From NCBI RefSeq assembly GCF_905404315.1, contig NC_066275.1:1364001-1428000 (forward strand): a stretch of DNA of 64,000 nt. The letters run 5' to 3'. Position 1 is the first letter of the stretch; each line of letters begins with the position of its first letter. The notes below the pieces were generated by a model. The model was given only the letters and a program-made list of their open reading frames with translations. It was not told where the DNA came from and did not search any database. Both the position numbers and the translations under genes were made by a program. Origin of the DNA: Leptidea sinapis. Its lineage: Eukaryota > Arthropoda > Insecta > Lepidoptera > Pieridae. Shown in pieces: positions 23,197-34,737 of the stretch.

Positions 23197-23573
23197 ACTG
23201 AACGGGACGGTCGAATAGCATGCATTAGTTTTAGTTAAAATTTTCCTGTAAGTTAGATACTTTTCAGATTCAGAATCCTAATAAATAAAGCGATTTAGAC
23301 TAAATATAGCTTGATCTGATACGTAGAAATAAATAGAAATTAATTGTACTGTGTGTCAGATAACGAAATATAAAAGAAAGTCTCGCATTTCAGATGCATT
23401 AATTATTAACCATAACGATCATGCGAGCGGGCGATTAGCCTAAATGTACCTTAACCAGAACTCATTTACAATGTTTCATGTGCTTCAAAGAGTTATATAG
23501 ATTAAATATTTAAAGTAAACACAGAATAAGTATCCTTATTTTCTTTAATAAAAGGAGCTATATCGGCCATATA
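23197..23573. other. AT-rich DNA, no gene seen
   Basis: Nothing recognised. Confidence 0.4.
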
Positions 23574-23672
23574 AAATGGTACCCACACCGTATCGTCCGG
23601 GAAACACCGCACAAGGAAGCTCATTCCACAGCTTGGTTGTACGCCGAAGAAAGTTACTTGAAAAAAAGCTTT
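23574..23672 (-). mobile_element. LINE-B coding scrap
   Basis: The complement encodes LWNELPCAVFPG and a broken RYGVGT segment of the LINE-B tail. Both ends are lost. Confidence 0.7.
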
Positions 23673-24371
23673 CATATATTTCCGTGATCTTTAAGTCTTT
23701 CATGTGTAAGAATTAGTCTATCATCGTATTTTGCAAGAAAATGGTTAATAATTGGCTTGTTGGAATTCATTTATTAATAATCGCTTCTCGGAAAATACTC
23801 TAAAACATTATCAGCAAAAAAATCATTATTCATGGGTATCAAACCCACCAGCGTTCATTGATTCTTGTTGATATGAATAACAATAATACCGCTACCAAAA
23901 GGGCTTTAAAAACCCATATAGTTTCCAATTTATGTAGGAATTTAGAAACCATATTGCTTTTATTTAATTATGTATCTAATTAACAAATGGTAACTATCTT
24001 AGCAGCTGTCCACAGAGCTGCACTATCAATTAACATCAACGTAATTAACATACAGTCTATATGTGATCAGTTTGAACCAACACAGGTGACCGTTAAGTGC
24101 ATTTAATTACTTAAAAATGCCATCCGGTTGGGGAGACTTTTGATTAATATGAGTTTGGGGTGCGACGCGTGGGTGGAACTGAAATATTGTGCGTGGCCAC
24201 GCTAATGTTTAAATGTTTTTTGTCAAGTTATTTAATTATATACTTTTTGGTTTAGGTTTTCATTTAATGTTTTTGTTTTGTAAATACTACAGAAATAGAT
24301 GAAAGTTGGAACATATAGCCCAGTGCTCAGTGTGCCTACTGTATATGTATATGTATAACTAAATATATATA
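23673..24371. other. AT-rich DNA, no gene seen
   Basis: Nothing recognised. Confidence 0.4.
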
Positions 24372-24722
24372 TACTAGCTGCCCCGACAGACGTTGTTCTG
24401 TAGATAGTAAAAAAACAACTGTTTTATATTTCAAAACATCAAAAATTATTTCGTAAATATGCTCCCTGTTGTTAGAATGAAATTGTTTCACAGCGGAACT
24501 GTCAAACCGTGCGTCACTAAATTCTCTCATAGAAAATATGTCCATACAAAACAAATATTGAAAATAAAAATATTTATGGGTCCCAAATCGAAATAAAAAC
24601 TACCCTATCTCTCAAGTTGGACCAAACTGCACTCCATGAAGTAATCACCATTAAAATCCGTTCATTAGTTTAGGAGTCCATTGAGGACAAACATTGTGAC
24701 ACGAGATTTATATATATTAAGA
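24372..24722 (-). mobile_element. Helitron-like element, Hel-1 copy 2
   Basis: On the minus strand it begins TTAATATATATAAATCTCGTG and ends GTCGGGGCAGCTAGT (24386-24372). It is collinear with the copies at 13316 and 55671. Confidence 0.8.
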
Positions 24723-25550
24723 TTTAGTTATTAATATGTTCATGACAATTCCACCGGTGGTTCGGCTGACAGACTGAGAAACTTTCGCACTTATTATTAT
24801 TATTAAAAGAGTGTCATTCTGTTTGTCATATTGATTTTTTAACAGATAAATATACATGTATTTCCTTTATGAAACGCGTTCTTAAAGAGCGAAGATTTTA
24901 AGATAATTTGTTAAAAATTTAAATGCCTTATAATTCCTTATGGCAATGTCAAATAATTTATGTAAGGCATCTTAAATAATTCTACTCCTGGCTGGTTTAG
25001 CTCACTAAAATAATAAATAAATAAATATAAATAAACTTCCTTTTAAGCATATAAAGAATGCTTGTTTCAGAAGGCTCCGCTCTTTCTTAGCCTTAAAATT
25101 AAAAACGAAATACAATTACTATAGAATAGCTCTTTAACGACGTAATGATCAGTGGGAGATGCTTGAAAATTTATTCCAGCCCGTTTTTCGGGATCTCATT
25201 GTAAGTAATCCTACCGAGAATGCCGTTTTATGATTTATTTAAAACCTTCTGTATCGATATTGTGATGAATGGCAATAAAACTCTGAACATAATTGGATTA
25301 CAAGTTTTATATTGTCTTGAAGTCTTGATTCGACCTTAGTTTAACGAGTTCTGTCATCGTGGAGTCACCTTTAATTGTAAATATAATTTTTAACTTTGTA
25401 TTGTGAAGAGAACATTAATTATTGCTGCGATATTTATTTTGTAACAACTGAATCAGACTGAATTACCGCTTGGCTATGTAACGCTCAGCAAAAGTGGGAT
25501 TAAAGCAGGGCAATCAGTCTAAACAGAATTTACCAGAGTAATTGTTTACA
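24723..25550. other. AT-rich DNA, no gene seen
   Basis: Nothing recognised. Confidence 0.4.
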
Positions 25551-25600
25551 CAACTAGCTGATCCCGCGACTTTGTCCACGTACAGTCATGACTCCATCTT
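25551..25600 (-). mobile_element. Helitron-like 3' end fragment
   Basis: The complement reads TGGACAAAGTCGCGGGATCAGCTAGTTGT (25579-25551), the classic GGACGAAGTCGCGGG..CAGCTAGT terminus. The element body is not recognisable. Confidence 0.6.
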
Positions 25601-26529
25601 TAATTGTATAGTATTATATTAAGTAGGTTTAGTATTTTTTTTATATTATGATTTAAAAGATGTGCTGGGAGTTTCTTTTCAGTTCTTCTCCCCATGTCGA
25701 AGCCCCTTTATCTCAATATGTTATGTTATTGTCATTTCCTAAGTATGTATAAATGTATTATTCTTCAGTTCTATTCTATTATTTTGTTAAAATTTGCAAA
25801 AATCGCAGTTTGTGGTTTGAAACTATCAGTTTAAGCTTAAACAATATATATACACGATGTCCGAGAAGTTGACGTCCAAAGCTAAAATTTGAAAGCCTTA
25901 TGGTGATGAGTATCCAAATCACCCCTATATATGTTCTACGATTTTGCGTAGTTTAGGAGATAATAATCTTTTCCCCTTTTATCCGCTTTCTTACAAGATA
26001 ACTGCTCCAGTTAAATTCATGAAAATGTTCAAGGTATCAAAAAAAATGGGGAGCCTATGGCTTCTAACTATTTTTAAAAACTTCCTAGAACATTGGCCAA
26101 TAAAATGAGCCAAATTCAAATTTCAGCTTTGGACGTCCACTTCTCAGCCACCCAGTATAATAATTTATTTAATTTGAATTAATGCAGTACGCAATTCTTC
26201 AATGTTTCAAACATAGTCAAAAGAGGTACTGTACTTTATGATTTTACGAATAAATTGGTATATATACTTAGATATTGTTTTGAAAAATATTGCTCAGTCA
26301 TTCGTATAATAAATGTCAACTAAAAGAAAGTTAAGGTACAATACGTTTATAAAATAACATCGTTTGTAGTGCATAAATTATGTGTAATCTTTAACTACGC
26401 AAAGCTACATTTTAAAAAGGAAATCATATTCAATAATCAACACATTACTGTTATCCTTAGGTATGGATAATATTTGTGACTAACGTTAAAGCACCCTATC
26501 AGCTTGACATTATAATTAAATTAATTACC
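25601..26529. other. AT-rich DNA with a LINE-E-like scrap
   Basis: TGTGCTGGGAGTTTCTTTTC...TTCTTCTC at 25662-25690 resembles the LINE-E 3' UTR (GCTGGGAGAGTTTCTTGCGC). Nothing else recognised. Confidence 0.35.
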
Positions 26530-27445
26530 TGTGACAACTGTAAAATGGGGCAGACATAAGTAATTAATTAAGAAATATTATAGCTAATGCATTATTTGAC
26601 CTCTCGCGACACCAAATACTGAAGAACAAATCAGACTTGAAAATGAATTATTGTAGTATTATCAATTTAATTTTAATTATTTAATTATCAGTGTTTCAGA
26701 AAAGTGCCCTACCCTTCAATATAATGCTATAAATCTGCAGCAGCTGATGCACGGGGCAGACGGAAGTAATTAATTAAACCCCTTGTGAGGCCACTGGCAA
26801 CAAATACAGAAAAATAAATCAGACTTGAAATGATATCGTTGTAGTATTTTCGATAAGCATACCTTATCAGTCATTTATTTAATGATAAATGTTTCAATAA
26901 AGTGCCCCACCCTTCAGTATAATGTTATAAATCTACAGCTGATGCACGGGGCAGACAGAAGTAATTAATTAAACCCCTTGTGAGGCCACTGACAACAAAT
27001 ACTGAAAAACAAATCAGACTTGAAAATTGAAATGATATCGTTGTAGTATTTACGATAGCCAAAATCTTATCGATCAATTATATAGTTATTATTTTTCAGT
27101 ATAATGGTGAATGGGGCAGATGGATGTAATTAATTAAGGAGTGATGCAAATTTATACATTAACGAACCCCTTGTAAGTTCACTGATACTAAGCTCTGAGA
27201 CACAAATGAGACTCTTTTATTTCAAAAACAATTAATATATATATTTCAATTACCTAATTGTCTAGAATCTGATATACAACATCCATAATCTTATCGATTA
27301 ATTAAATTGTGATCAAAATTATCGTATAGTCTAACTATATAAGACTTCGGCAGCTGATGCATGGGGCAGATGAATGAAGTTAATTAAGGAGTGATTAAAA
27401 CTTATGCTTTAATTGACCCCTCGCGAGGTCGCTGACTCCAAAATA
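26530..27445. repeat. Five diverged units of a ~165-250 bp tandem repeat
   Basis: A core GGGGCAGA..(G/A)AAGTAATTAATTA recurs with GGGG at 26547, 26753, 26948, 27113 and 27363 (spacings 206, 195, 165, 250). Units 2, 3 and 5 are preceded by CAGCTGATGCA(C/T)GGGG. Most units are followed by CCCCTTGTGAGGCCACTG or CCCCTCGCGAGGTCGCTG variants, AACAAATCAGACTTGAAA, and a TGATATCGTTGTAGTATTT-like block. It has no coding frame and ends about 90 bp before the exon candidate at 27532. Confidence 0.8.
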
Positions 27446-27531
27446 CCGTGCGGGGGTTTTACTCTGTATGTGTACGAGAGCCATAATATTTTTTTTAAAT
27501 TAAACAATTATTTTTTTATTTCCTTCAACAG

Positions 27532-27611
27532 ACAAGCGATCGCGCTCAATGCTTGATGGTAGATTCTGAGTCTGAAACGTTCAAGCCATACTCAACCGCT
27601 CAATTGAGAGG
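27532..27611 (+). CDS. Candidate internal exon of an unidentified host gene
   Basis: TTTTTTTATTTCCTTCAACAG (27511-27531) is a strong acceptor with polypyrimidine tract. GAGAGG followed by GTAAAT (27612-27617) is a plausible donor. The 80 bp between them has exactly one open frame, beginning TSDRAQCLMVDSESETFKPY and ending STAQLRG; the other two frames stop. Its composition is more balanced than the flanks. If real it enters in phase 0 and leaves with two bases. I do not recognise the protein. No neighbouring exon was identified in the window. Confidence 0.45.
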
Positions 27612-27760
27612 GTAAATGTTATTATTATTACATGTTTAAATTATAAATTCCTACGATATTTGAAGTATACGATGTGAAATAAATAGGAAACATCCTGTCA
27701 ATTGTATAAGTGTTCTGTAACCGTAGTCATGACCACTCGAAATTGTCTTGCTCAAAACAT

Positions 27761-27940
27761 TTTTTTTTATGGATGAGGAGGACCAACGAGCGTACGGGTC
27801 ACCTGGTGTTAAGTGATCACCGCCGCCCACATTCTCTTGTAACACCAGAGGAATCACAAGAGCGTTGCCGGCCTTTAAGGAAGGTGTACGCGCTTTTATT
27901 GAAGGTACCACTGTCGTATCGTACCGGAAACACCGCATTA
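27761..27940 (-). mobile_element. LINE-B 3' end fragment
   Basis: T run and ATGGATGAGGAGGACCAACG, then CACCGCCGCCCACATTCTCT. The complement carries the end of the RT tail (RYD..GTF.K, LKAGNAL in a shifted frame). 5'-truncated. Confidence 0.8.
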
Positions 27941-30029
27941 CGGCTTATAATTAAATTTTATATTATAACAGTGGGTCGCGAGTTTTACCGCGTTCATATT
28001 TTAATTTGTTTGTGAAAAAAATTAAACAAACACTAAATATTTATGTTTATACATTTTACGACTTATCACCATTCTCTAACAATTAAATTTGAATTAAAAA
28101 GTGACCCTTAGTAAGCGGAAGTGGTAAGAAACTTACTGCCACTCTGAATATTTTTTTTTACAATTTCACCATTTACTAAAGTTGTTACGCTATCTTTAGC
28201 ATGATGGTGCAACAAAAGAACACTAGCAAGTTTCAACTAACCTCAATGAGTTATAAAAATGTTAATAAATCATAAAAAACTCAATTTTTTTATTTGTAGT
28301 ATGGTTGATACTACATACATATTTATGCATAAACTATAAATATAAAAATACACAATAATTATAAAATAAATTGTAATAATAACAAGAATGGTATATTATC
28401 ACTAAGCAATATGAACTGTATTTTATTGAAGAAGTTTCGTGATGTTCTACACCGTGTTGTAACACACAACACGTAACGTTGGTATTCTTTTTATAATTTT
28501 TTTTTAGTTTGTACATATAAATGCCCTTAAATAAAACAAGAAAAGACAAAACTACGTTAAGTTAAATAAATAAACAAAGCTAAAAATCCGAGCCAATGCT
28601 TGCTACACATTACTGATAAAAAGAGTTCGACTATATTTTTAAATTCGTTCAGTAGCAAGACGATTCGAGAGTTTAATATTAAATTTTATTTTAAATTTCA
28701 TTTTTAACTATAAAAATATCGGGCTAATGTTTACTATGCATATAAGTATAATTAACTCTATTTTGTTAATAAAATGAAAATGAATATTTAATAAATGTTT
28801 ATTTAAATAAATTAAAATTAAATAAATTGTAATAAAACCAACTCCCAACATGCTCAAATGATTGTCATAAAAATTACTTTAAGTTTCGTCTTTAAGGCGT
28901 GTAATTAAACTACAAGAATAGCTCTTAATTTTTTCGTGAACGTACCGCCAACTTTTCACAATAAAAACTTTCCCGATACAGCCCTAAAGCGCCACCTTTA
29001 TGGTAAATACTATCAAAAAAGTTATTAAACTTTTTACCCAACTTGCACCGTAAATTTTGTGAGTCTTCAAACGTTTTATAGCCAAGCTTATTAATTTCGA
29101 AAATTAGCCTGAAGTGAATTTCAGCTGAGTTTTTATGGGTTTATATTTTTATTAGATTTGTTTTTACGCTTTATTTATCCTTTAAGTATCACTCATAATT
29201 TTTAACAGATAAGTTCTATTAGCTAAACAAAAAATGATACGTTTTTAATTACGCAAATGAAACATAATACTATAAATATACATACTTAAATTTCCTTAAA
29301 GAAAGGGCAATTTTTTTTTTTTTCAGAAAATTTTAATTTATTAAAAATTCTCATAATTAATTAGTACAAGTTTTGATAATTGTGTCTTAGTCAGCGCACA
29401 AATAAATACATAGACACAAAAATTGGCAGGAAAGAAACAAAGAATTGAAACCACAGATAATTAAAATAATCGTACCCTTTCGCGATCCGTTTTCACAACT
29501 CTTACATAGCGAGGGACACGTTAACCCTCAGCGGCACCGACATAGCAACTGAAGAGCGACCTGACTAGCGACTTGTAGATTCACGTCCCTGCCACCTTAC
29601 ACCCTTCGCAATAAGTTTCACTTTTATATTATAAATACGAATACAGAACAATAGCCTCTTTCTTATTTCGTAATTCCTCAAAATAACCAAATTTAGGCGG
29701 AAGTATTTCACCTAAAAGGAGGGGTTTAATGTAAACGGTTGAAAATGTAATGACATTATAAATAACTTGTGATGGAGGTAATTTTTTAGCGTCGAGCGCT
29801 CGATTCAATGACGTGTAGTCGGAAATAATTTTTACTTCAAAAAGATGTTTTTCGTTACTTCCATAATTCTAAATCAAATTTAGTTCTTTAAAGAGCATTT
29901 TCAAAGAGTAATGAAAATTAAACAAAACATTGTTTTGACAATATAACAATTAATTTATTGCATTGTTAATTTAGGATTACTTGAATATACGGTTTTAAGA
30001 TGCGTCATCTAAATATATATCGTTTTAAT
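27941..30029. other. 2 kb of AT-rich DNA, no feature seen
   Basis: No reading frame with motifs and no family shared with the window. A moderately GC-rich patch at 29480-29600 is unassigned. Confidence 0.45.
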
Positions 30030-30341
30030 TTTTTTTTTTTTTGAAAATAAGGGATGAGACGAGCAGGACGTTTAGCTGATGGTAATTGTTACGCCCTGTC
30101 CATTATTCTAATGCCATGCATTGTCACTCAAGATTCTTGAAAATTCTGAGCGGCACTAAAATTGCGCTCGTCAACTTGAGACATAAGATGTGAAGTCTCA
30201 TTTGCCCAGTAATTTCACTAGCTACGGCGCCCTTCAGACCGAAACACAGTAATGTTTACACATAACTGCTTTACGGCAAAATTAGGTGCCGTTGTGGTAC
30301 CCATACTCTAGCCGGCATCCAGCGTAAAGGAGCCTCCCACT
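30030..30341 (-). repeat. A-repeat copy 5, full length
   Basis: T run, GAAAATAAGGGATGAGACGA, to AAAGGAGCCTCCCAC at 30340. Shows the fixed 5' end GTGGGAGGCTCC on its sense strand. Confidence 0.88.
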
Positions 30342-30546
30342 GGTTTGTTATATAGTTTCAGTGCAATTGCTTGTGAAATATTCACAAAGTCAACTAGTCA
30401 TAAGATAATACATACTATTTCAATATCTGGTTTTGTAATAAGTTATAGTTGAACTTTTCTCAATTCAACCCAGGTAAATAAAGATTATTTATTACACACA
30501 CAGTTATAAAATATAGGAAAGAGAAACAGAACTAGCAATCACCCAC

Positions 30547-31004
30547 TTAAGGCGACACTAAATGCCGGCGACCTTTATCGATATGAGCTCACGGCTTCTT
30601 TGTAACAAAGCCAATATTTTCAAAATTCTTGCACCGAAAATATAACATTTTAACAGGCGCAAACAGTTTAATTGCTAACAATTCTCATTATTGATTACTA
30701 ATCTGAATAAATGTACCTACACAAAAAAGTAAAAGCTATAAGAACAGCTTTTATGAGAGTAGTATACTAAACAAATACATCATGCCGAGAAAAAACTTGT
30801 ATACCTGAAAAGAAAACTGGTAGTTCGTAATAGCACTGGAGTGTTAACTTTAACCAACAGCAAGCATTAGCAATCTACAAGTAAGACTTAAGGGTATGTG
30901 TAACAGGATAAAGTTGTGTCCATATCTCCAAATGCTATATTTTCACCACAAAACTTGTCTAAAAACACCTTGTTTGCGTGTTTTCTGTTTACCCTTCGCC
31001 TTAA
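30547..31004. mobile_element. Element K2, TTAA-flanked non-autonomous DNA transposon
   Basis: TTAA at 30547-30550 then GGCGACACTAAATGCCGGCG. It ends CCCTTCGCC then TTAA at 31001-31004. Collinear with K1 (10680-11131) over its full length, for example TAACAAAGCCAATATTTTCA and TTGTTTGCGTGTTTTCTG. Flanks outside TTAA are unrelated to those of K1. Confidence 0.75.
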
Positions 31005-31257
31005 GCAGAATCATACACCTATAACAGCGATAATATTGTAATGATCTAAGTTGTAACGTATTTGAAAACGATATGTGGCGTAGCTATCCGCGGTAAAATC
31101 CAGATCAGAACAAACAGCTACAGTTACTAAAACAACGCAAAAATTAGATCGGAATTAACTTTCAATCTGTCCACGTATTTTCATTAATCGGATATTACTT
31201 TCCGCAAGTCACGTATTGGTAAAGCGCGGAAAGAGTTAAAGCCCACATTAATTGTTT

Positions 31258-31405
31258 TACCCGGCTACGCCAGAAGGAAGATTATGTTTTTCGAGAGTAT
31301 GTTGTATGTATGTATAATTGTTTGGCACGGCTCGATGGATTTTAGCTTGAGAGGTATCGTTATATTCGTATTTACTATGAGGGTGACACTGGGTGTATCA
31401 AAATA
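31258..31405 (+). repeat. J-repeat copy 1
   Basis: Contains GGCACGGCTCGATGGATTTTAGCTTG and ACACTGGGTGTATCAA. Copy 2 at 32020-32150 has GAACGGCTCGATGGATGTTAGCTTC and ACACTGGGTATAATTAAT. LINE-E copy 4 lies between them. Class unknown. Confidence 0.6.
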
Positions 31406-31411
31406 AAATTC

Positions 31412-32012
31412 AGCTCAGCTTATATATCAGCTTGGTTATAGACAGTCTCTCATAGAAAAATTTAAAGAAATAAATATTATGACTGTTCATTGTCAGTACA
31501 TTTATGAAAATTTAATATACGTTCACAAAAATCGTCACCTTTTTGCTCTTAATAGTGATATTCATTATTATAAAACTAGAAATAAGGGATTGCTTGTAAC
31601 TAATTCTAGTAGGATTCATAAGATACAATATAATAGCTTTAAGGGTAAATGTATACACTTCTATAATAAAGTCCCAGCCACTGTTCAGGCATAAATTTAT
31701 TTGTTTTATAAAAAAAATGGCTCTGTCGTAAATCCTATTACTCCACTGCTGAATATCTAAATGATCGGACTGCCTGGGACTAGATTGTGATTATTTTATA
31801 GCGATAGAAATGACTGTACAGTATTATATATTTTTATTGAAAAGAGCGCAAAAAAAGATTGCTGGGAGAGTTTCTTGCGCCGCTTCTTCTCTCTCAGAGC
31901 GCCATTTGTTTCCGAAGCGGTAGTAGTATCTAGTAGTTATTAGAAATGACATCAAAAAGAATTCTAAAGGAATCAATTATGCGAAAATAAATGCCTTTTA
32001 CGCCTTTTAGAA
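31412..32012 (+). mobile_element. LINE-E 3' end, copy 4
   Basis: RT C-terminal frame open from about 31415 (IYQLGYRQSLIEKFKEINIM) through NRHLFALNSDIHYYKTRNKG and KCIHFYNKVPATVQA. It is cut by TAA at about 31692 through a small deletion relative to the copy at 37203. The 3' UTR carries CTGCCTGGGACTAGATTGTG and CTCTCAGAGCGCCATTTGTT, ending AAATGCCTTTTACGCC. Confidence 0.83.
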
Positions 32013-32019
32013 TAAAAAT

Positions 32020-32150
32020 AAAATGGCAGATACTTGGCGCCAAATGCAAATGTTTGGCATGCTCTGCGGCCTGAACGGCTCGATGGATGTTAGCTTCAAA
32101 GGCGTCGATAGATCCGTATTAATTGTGAAAAAAAACACTGGGTATAATTA
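32020..32150 (+). repeat. J-repeat copy 2
   Basis: See copy 1 at 31258. Begins near GGCAGATACTTGGCGCC and ends near ACACTGGGTATAATTAATG. Confidence 0.55.
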
Positions 32151-32252
32151 ATGTTGGAACAGAACATAACATAAGCTGGGAGCACCTCTAAGCGGTGAAG
32201 GCGAACAGTTTAACTGGCTAAAACTAGTTATTATTTATTGATATCTACCATA

Positions 32253-32430
32253 TTACCACAGGTACCGCAACGGCGGCCATTTCTACCGTGAAGCAGTAAT
32301 ATATAAGCATTATTGTATTTTGGTCTGAAGGGCGCCGTAGCTAGTAAAATTACTGGACAAATGTGACTTAACGCTCGGAATCTTTGGGTTTTCCAAGAAT
32401 CCTGAGCGTGATAACATTATAATGGGTAGA
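32253..32430 (+). repeat. A-repeat copy 6, internal part
   Basis: GGTACCGCAACGGCGGCCAT, TAGTAAAATTACTGG, CCAAGAATCCTGAGCG. It has a deletion before the 3' stem and lacks both ends. Confidence 0.75.
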
Positions 32431-32633
32431 GCGTAGGAGCGTAGGCGCACAGGAGCAGCCTTAAATCATATCTATTTTTATTGACGAATAATTTAAAAAT
32501 AAGTACTTCACCATCGAACTGAAATAGACGAGACCTATCTCAAGGAGGTATTTTATTATATACCTACCAAATAATAGTTTTTGAGCTTTACCCTCTTGCA
32601 TTTGATCGATTAAAAATAGCTCTATCCCGGAAA

Positions 32634-32716
32634 ACAAAAAAAAAATTTATGGAAAAAGAGGATAAACGAGCGTACGGGTGGGTCACCTGATGCTAAGTGA
32701 TCACCACCGCCCGGTA
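32634..32716 (-). mobile_element. LINE-B 3' UTR scrap
   Basis: ATGGAAAAAGAGGATAAACG, AGCGTACGGGTGGGTCACCT, TAAGTGATCACCACCGCCCG: the LINE-B tail reversed. Confidence 0.75.
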
Positions 32717-32802
32717 CCAGTTAGGTATTGCATATTAGGTAATTTGATGGACTTGAGATGAGAGTTGAACAAAGCAAACAGAATTTTATAACGAGGCGGT
32801 AC

Positions 32803-32875
32803 TCGAACGATTAGCTCAATTGGTTAGAGAACGGAACGCCGGAGTTCGAGGAAGGGAATTTTGTTTTTCAAATTT
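32803..32875 (+). mobile_element. tRNA-derived SINE head, degraded
   Basis: GCGGTACTCGAACGATTAGC, then TCAATTGGTTAGAGAACGGAACGCCGGAGTTCGAGG. It resembles the tRNA-like head of the SINE at 46596-46790, including A-box-like TTAGCTCAATTGGTTAGAG and the remains of a B box. Confidence 0.55.
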
Positions 32876-33417
32876 TATTTGTGTATTAATCCTAGAAGTT
32901 AGGGTAATCACTTTTAAAACATAACATATTGTTTAAACTGATTATTTAAATGTTAAGTACCTTGAATTAAATAAAATTTGTCAATTAGACTTAGATATAT
33001 TTCCATGGTCTTTTTCTTTATCTTTTTGTTATATGTAGTGTAAGCTTACATCAACGTATGTTTGTATGACAGCTTTAGTCAAACTTTAAATCTGCTTAAA
33101 TCTAAAAAAATTAAATCCTTTACTGGTGAAATATAAATAATTATGCTTATTTGGTTTGTAAATTTCTCCACATCTCTCTCTTGCTACCAAATGGCCCTAA
33201 TTCTCTTTCATTATCTCGTGTACGGGAAAGCTGAAAAATATTAGCTTTTACATAATATTTGCGAAGTAAATAAGTATCAATTTTCACTTGGTAACGATAC
33301 TTCCTTGATAACGTATAAATAGCACTAGTAGGTATGTTATTGTTCACGTATTGTAAGCCGTTTACATTACACAAAATACAATATTACTAATCATTGTTCA
33401 CTTGGCCTTTAAAAAAA
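32876..33417. other. AT-rich DNA, no gene seen
   Basis: A 75-codon open frame (33147-33374, minus) shows no recognisable domain. Confidence 0.4.
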
Positions 33418-33705
33418 TTAACAACCAACTCCAAAAATAACAATAATTGTTACTAGAATTAGATTTATTAATTAGGTTGTATAAAAAACGTAATTAATTT
33501 TATACTTTTTAGTGCATATTATGTCTATTGTTTTGGAATAGTGTTTTTGAAGTCGATTGCCTTGCTATGGGACCACATGGGAAGCACCCGCTTTCAAAGA
33601 ATTATTAAAATCAGTTCACTCAGTCGAAAGTTCTGAGGTAACAAACATAAAAAAACATACCGACGAATTGAGAACCTCCTCCTTTTTGAAGTCGGTTAAA
33701 AAGAG
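33418..33705. mobile_element. F element copy 1 (CCGACTTC terminal repeats)
   Basis: Left end AACAACCAACTCCAAAAATA, right end CTCCTCCTTTTTGAAGTCGGTT (33679-33700), with an internal TTTTTGAAGTCGATTG at 33545-33560. The inner phrase ATGGGACCACATGGGAAGCACC is shared, with variation, with F elements at 35396, 41997 and 62957. Confidence 0.65.
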
Positions 33706-34737
33706 CGAGTCTATTTTTTCATTTCTGACGGTGTCCTTTCATCTGTCCCATTCTGACAAGCGGTTCTTGTCTGGGCACTTGTCAATAATATTTTACCATA
33801 TTTATTGAAAAAATATTCGTTTTATTAAATTATTTCCGCTTTTTGCATAACAATCTCATATAAATAAAATAACCTTACCGTTGAAAAGTCATACCATCTT
33901 TTTTTGAGTCGTTAATGTATTATTTAAACACTTTCTTAAGCACATTTAGGCATTTTGATTGACACACAGTTGACAAACGACTAAGGAGAAAAGTGTGCTT
34001 ACATTGTCTTTAAGCACACTTTTGCCGTTCCGTTATCAGACTGTGAATGATACGTTTATATGTATAGAACGTCATTGGAATAAGAGTACTAGCATTTATG
34101 TGGTTAAATACTATATTCATTTATCGCGCTATAGTACACAAAAATGACAAATGAAAAAGGCCATGGTTGGGTGAGTTTAAGAATTAACGTGACAAACCCC
34201 GCTGCAGGAGTCAGGCAGAGGGGGAATATAACAATATGTGGACAACTATAGTTGTACACTTTAATAATATTAATAGTAATAAAGATGATAAAAAAATTAA
34301 AAGAAATTAATAATAATAATTAAGACTTAGCTTCACTGTATGTAGACTGGGTTGGCCGGAACCAAAAATGAAAAATGACAAAAATCAAACAGATTGCTCG
34401 TCAACGTCAATCTAATCGCACAAAATTCAGTAATAAAATAATACCTACATTATGAATAAGTAATAACATATTTGTAGAAGTGTTTTCAAAAATGGATTCC
34501 AAAATGGAGCTTTCGAAGGTAATGTAGATTTTATATCGAAATTATGTTGATTATCTGTAATTATAAACTCGTTTAGAGAAACGTTTGTTTTAGTGCGTGT
34601 GTTTATGTAATTTCCGCTGGCAAGCTTAGTAAATACACATAGCATGTAATTACATCATAAGTACCTATAATACGTACGTCACACTAGAACCTTGGAGTAA
34701 CTAAAAAAAACAATATATTATAACCAAAATATTATGT
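33706..34737. other. AT-rich DNA with small repeat scraps
   Basis: 34093-34150 (CATTTATGTGGTTAAATACT...GTACACAAAAATGACAA) matches 55488-55550. 34355-34440 carries GATTGCTCGTCAACGTCAAT, the reverse of the LINE-E2 3' UTR at 21975. No gene. Confidence 0.5.

Noticed and set aside
33147..33374. 75-codon open frame, minus strand
   Set aside because: Protein-like at first look but no family recognised and no support from flanking signals.
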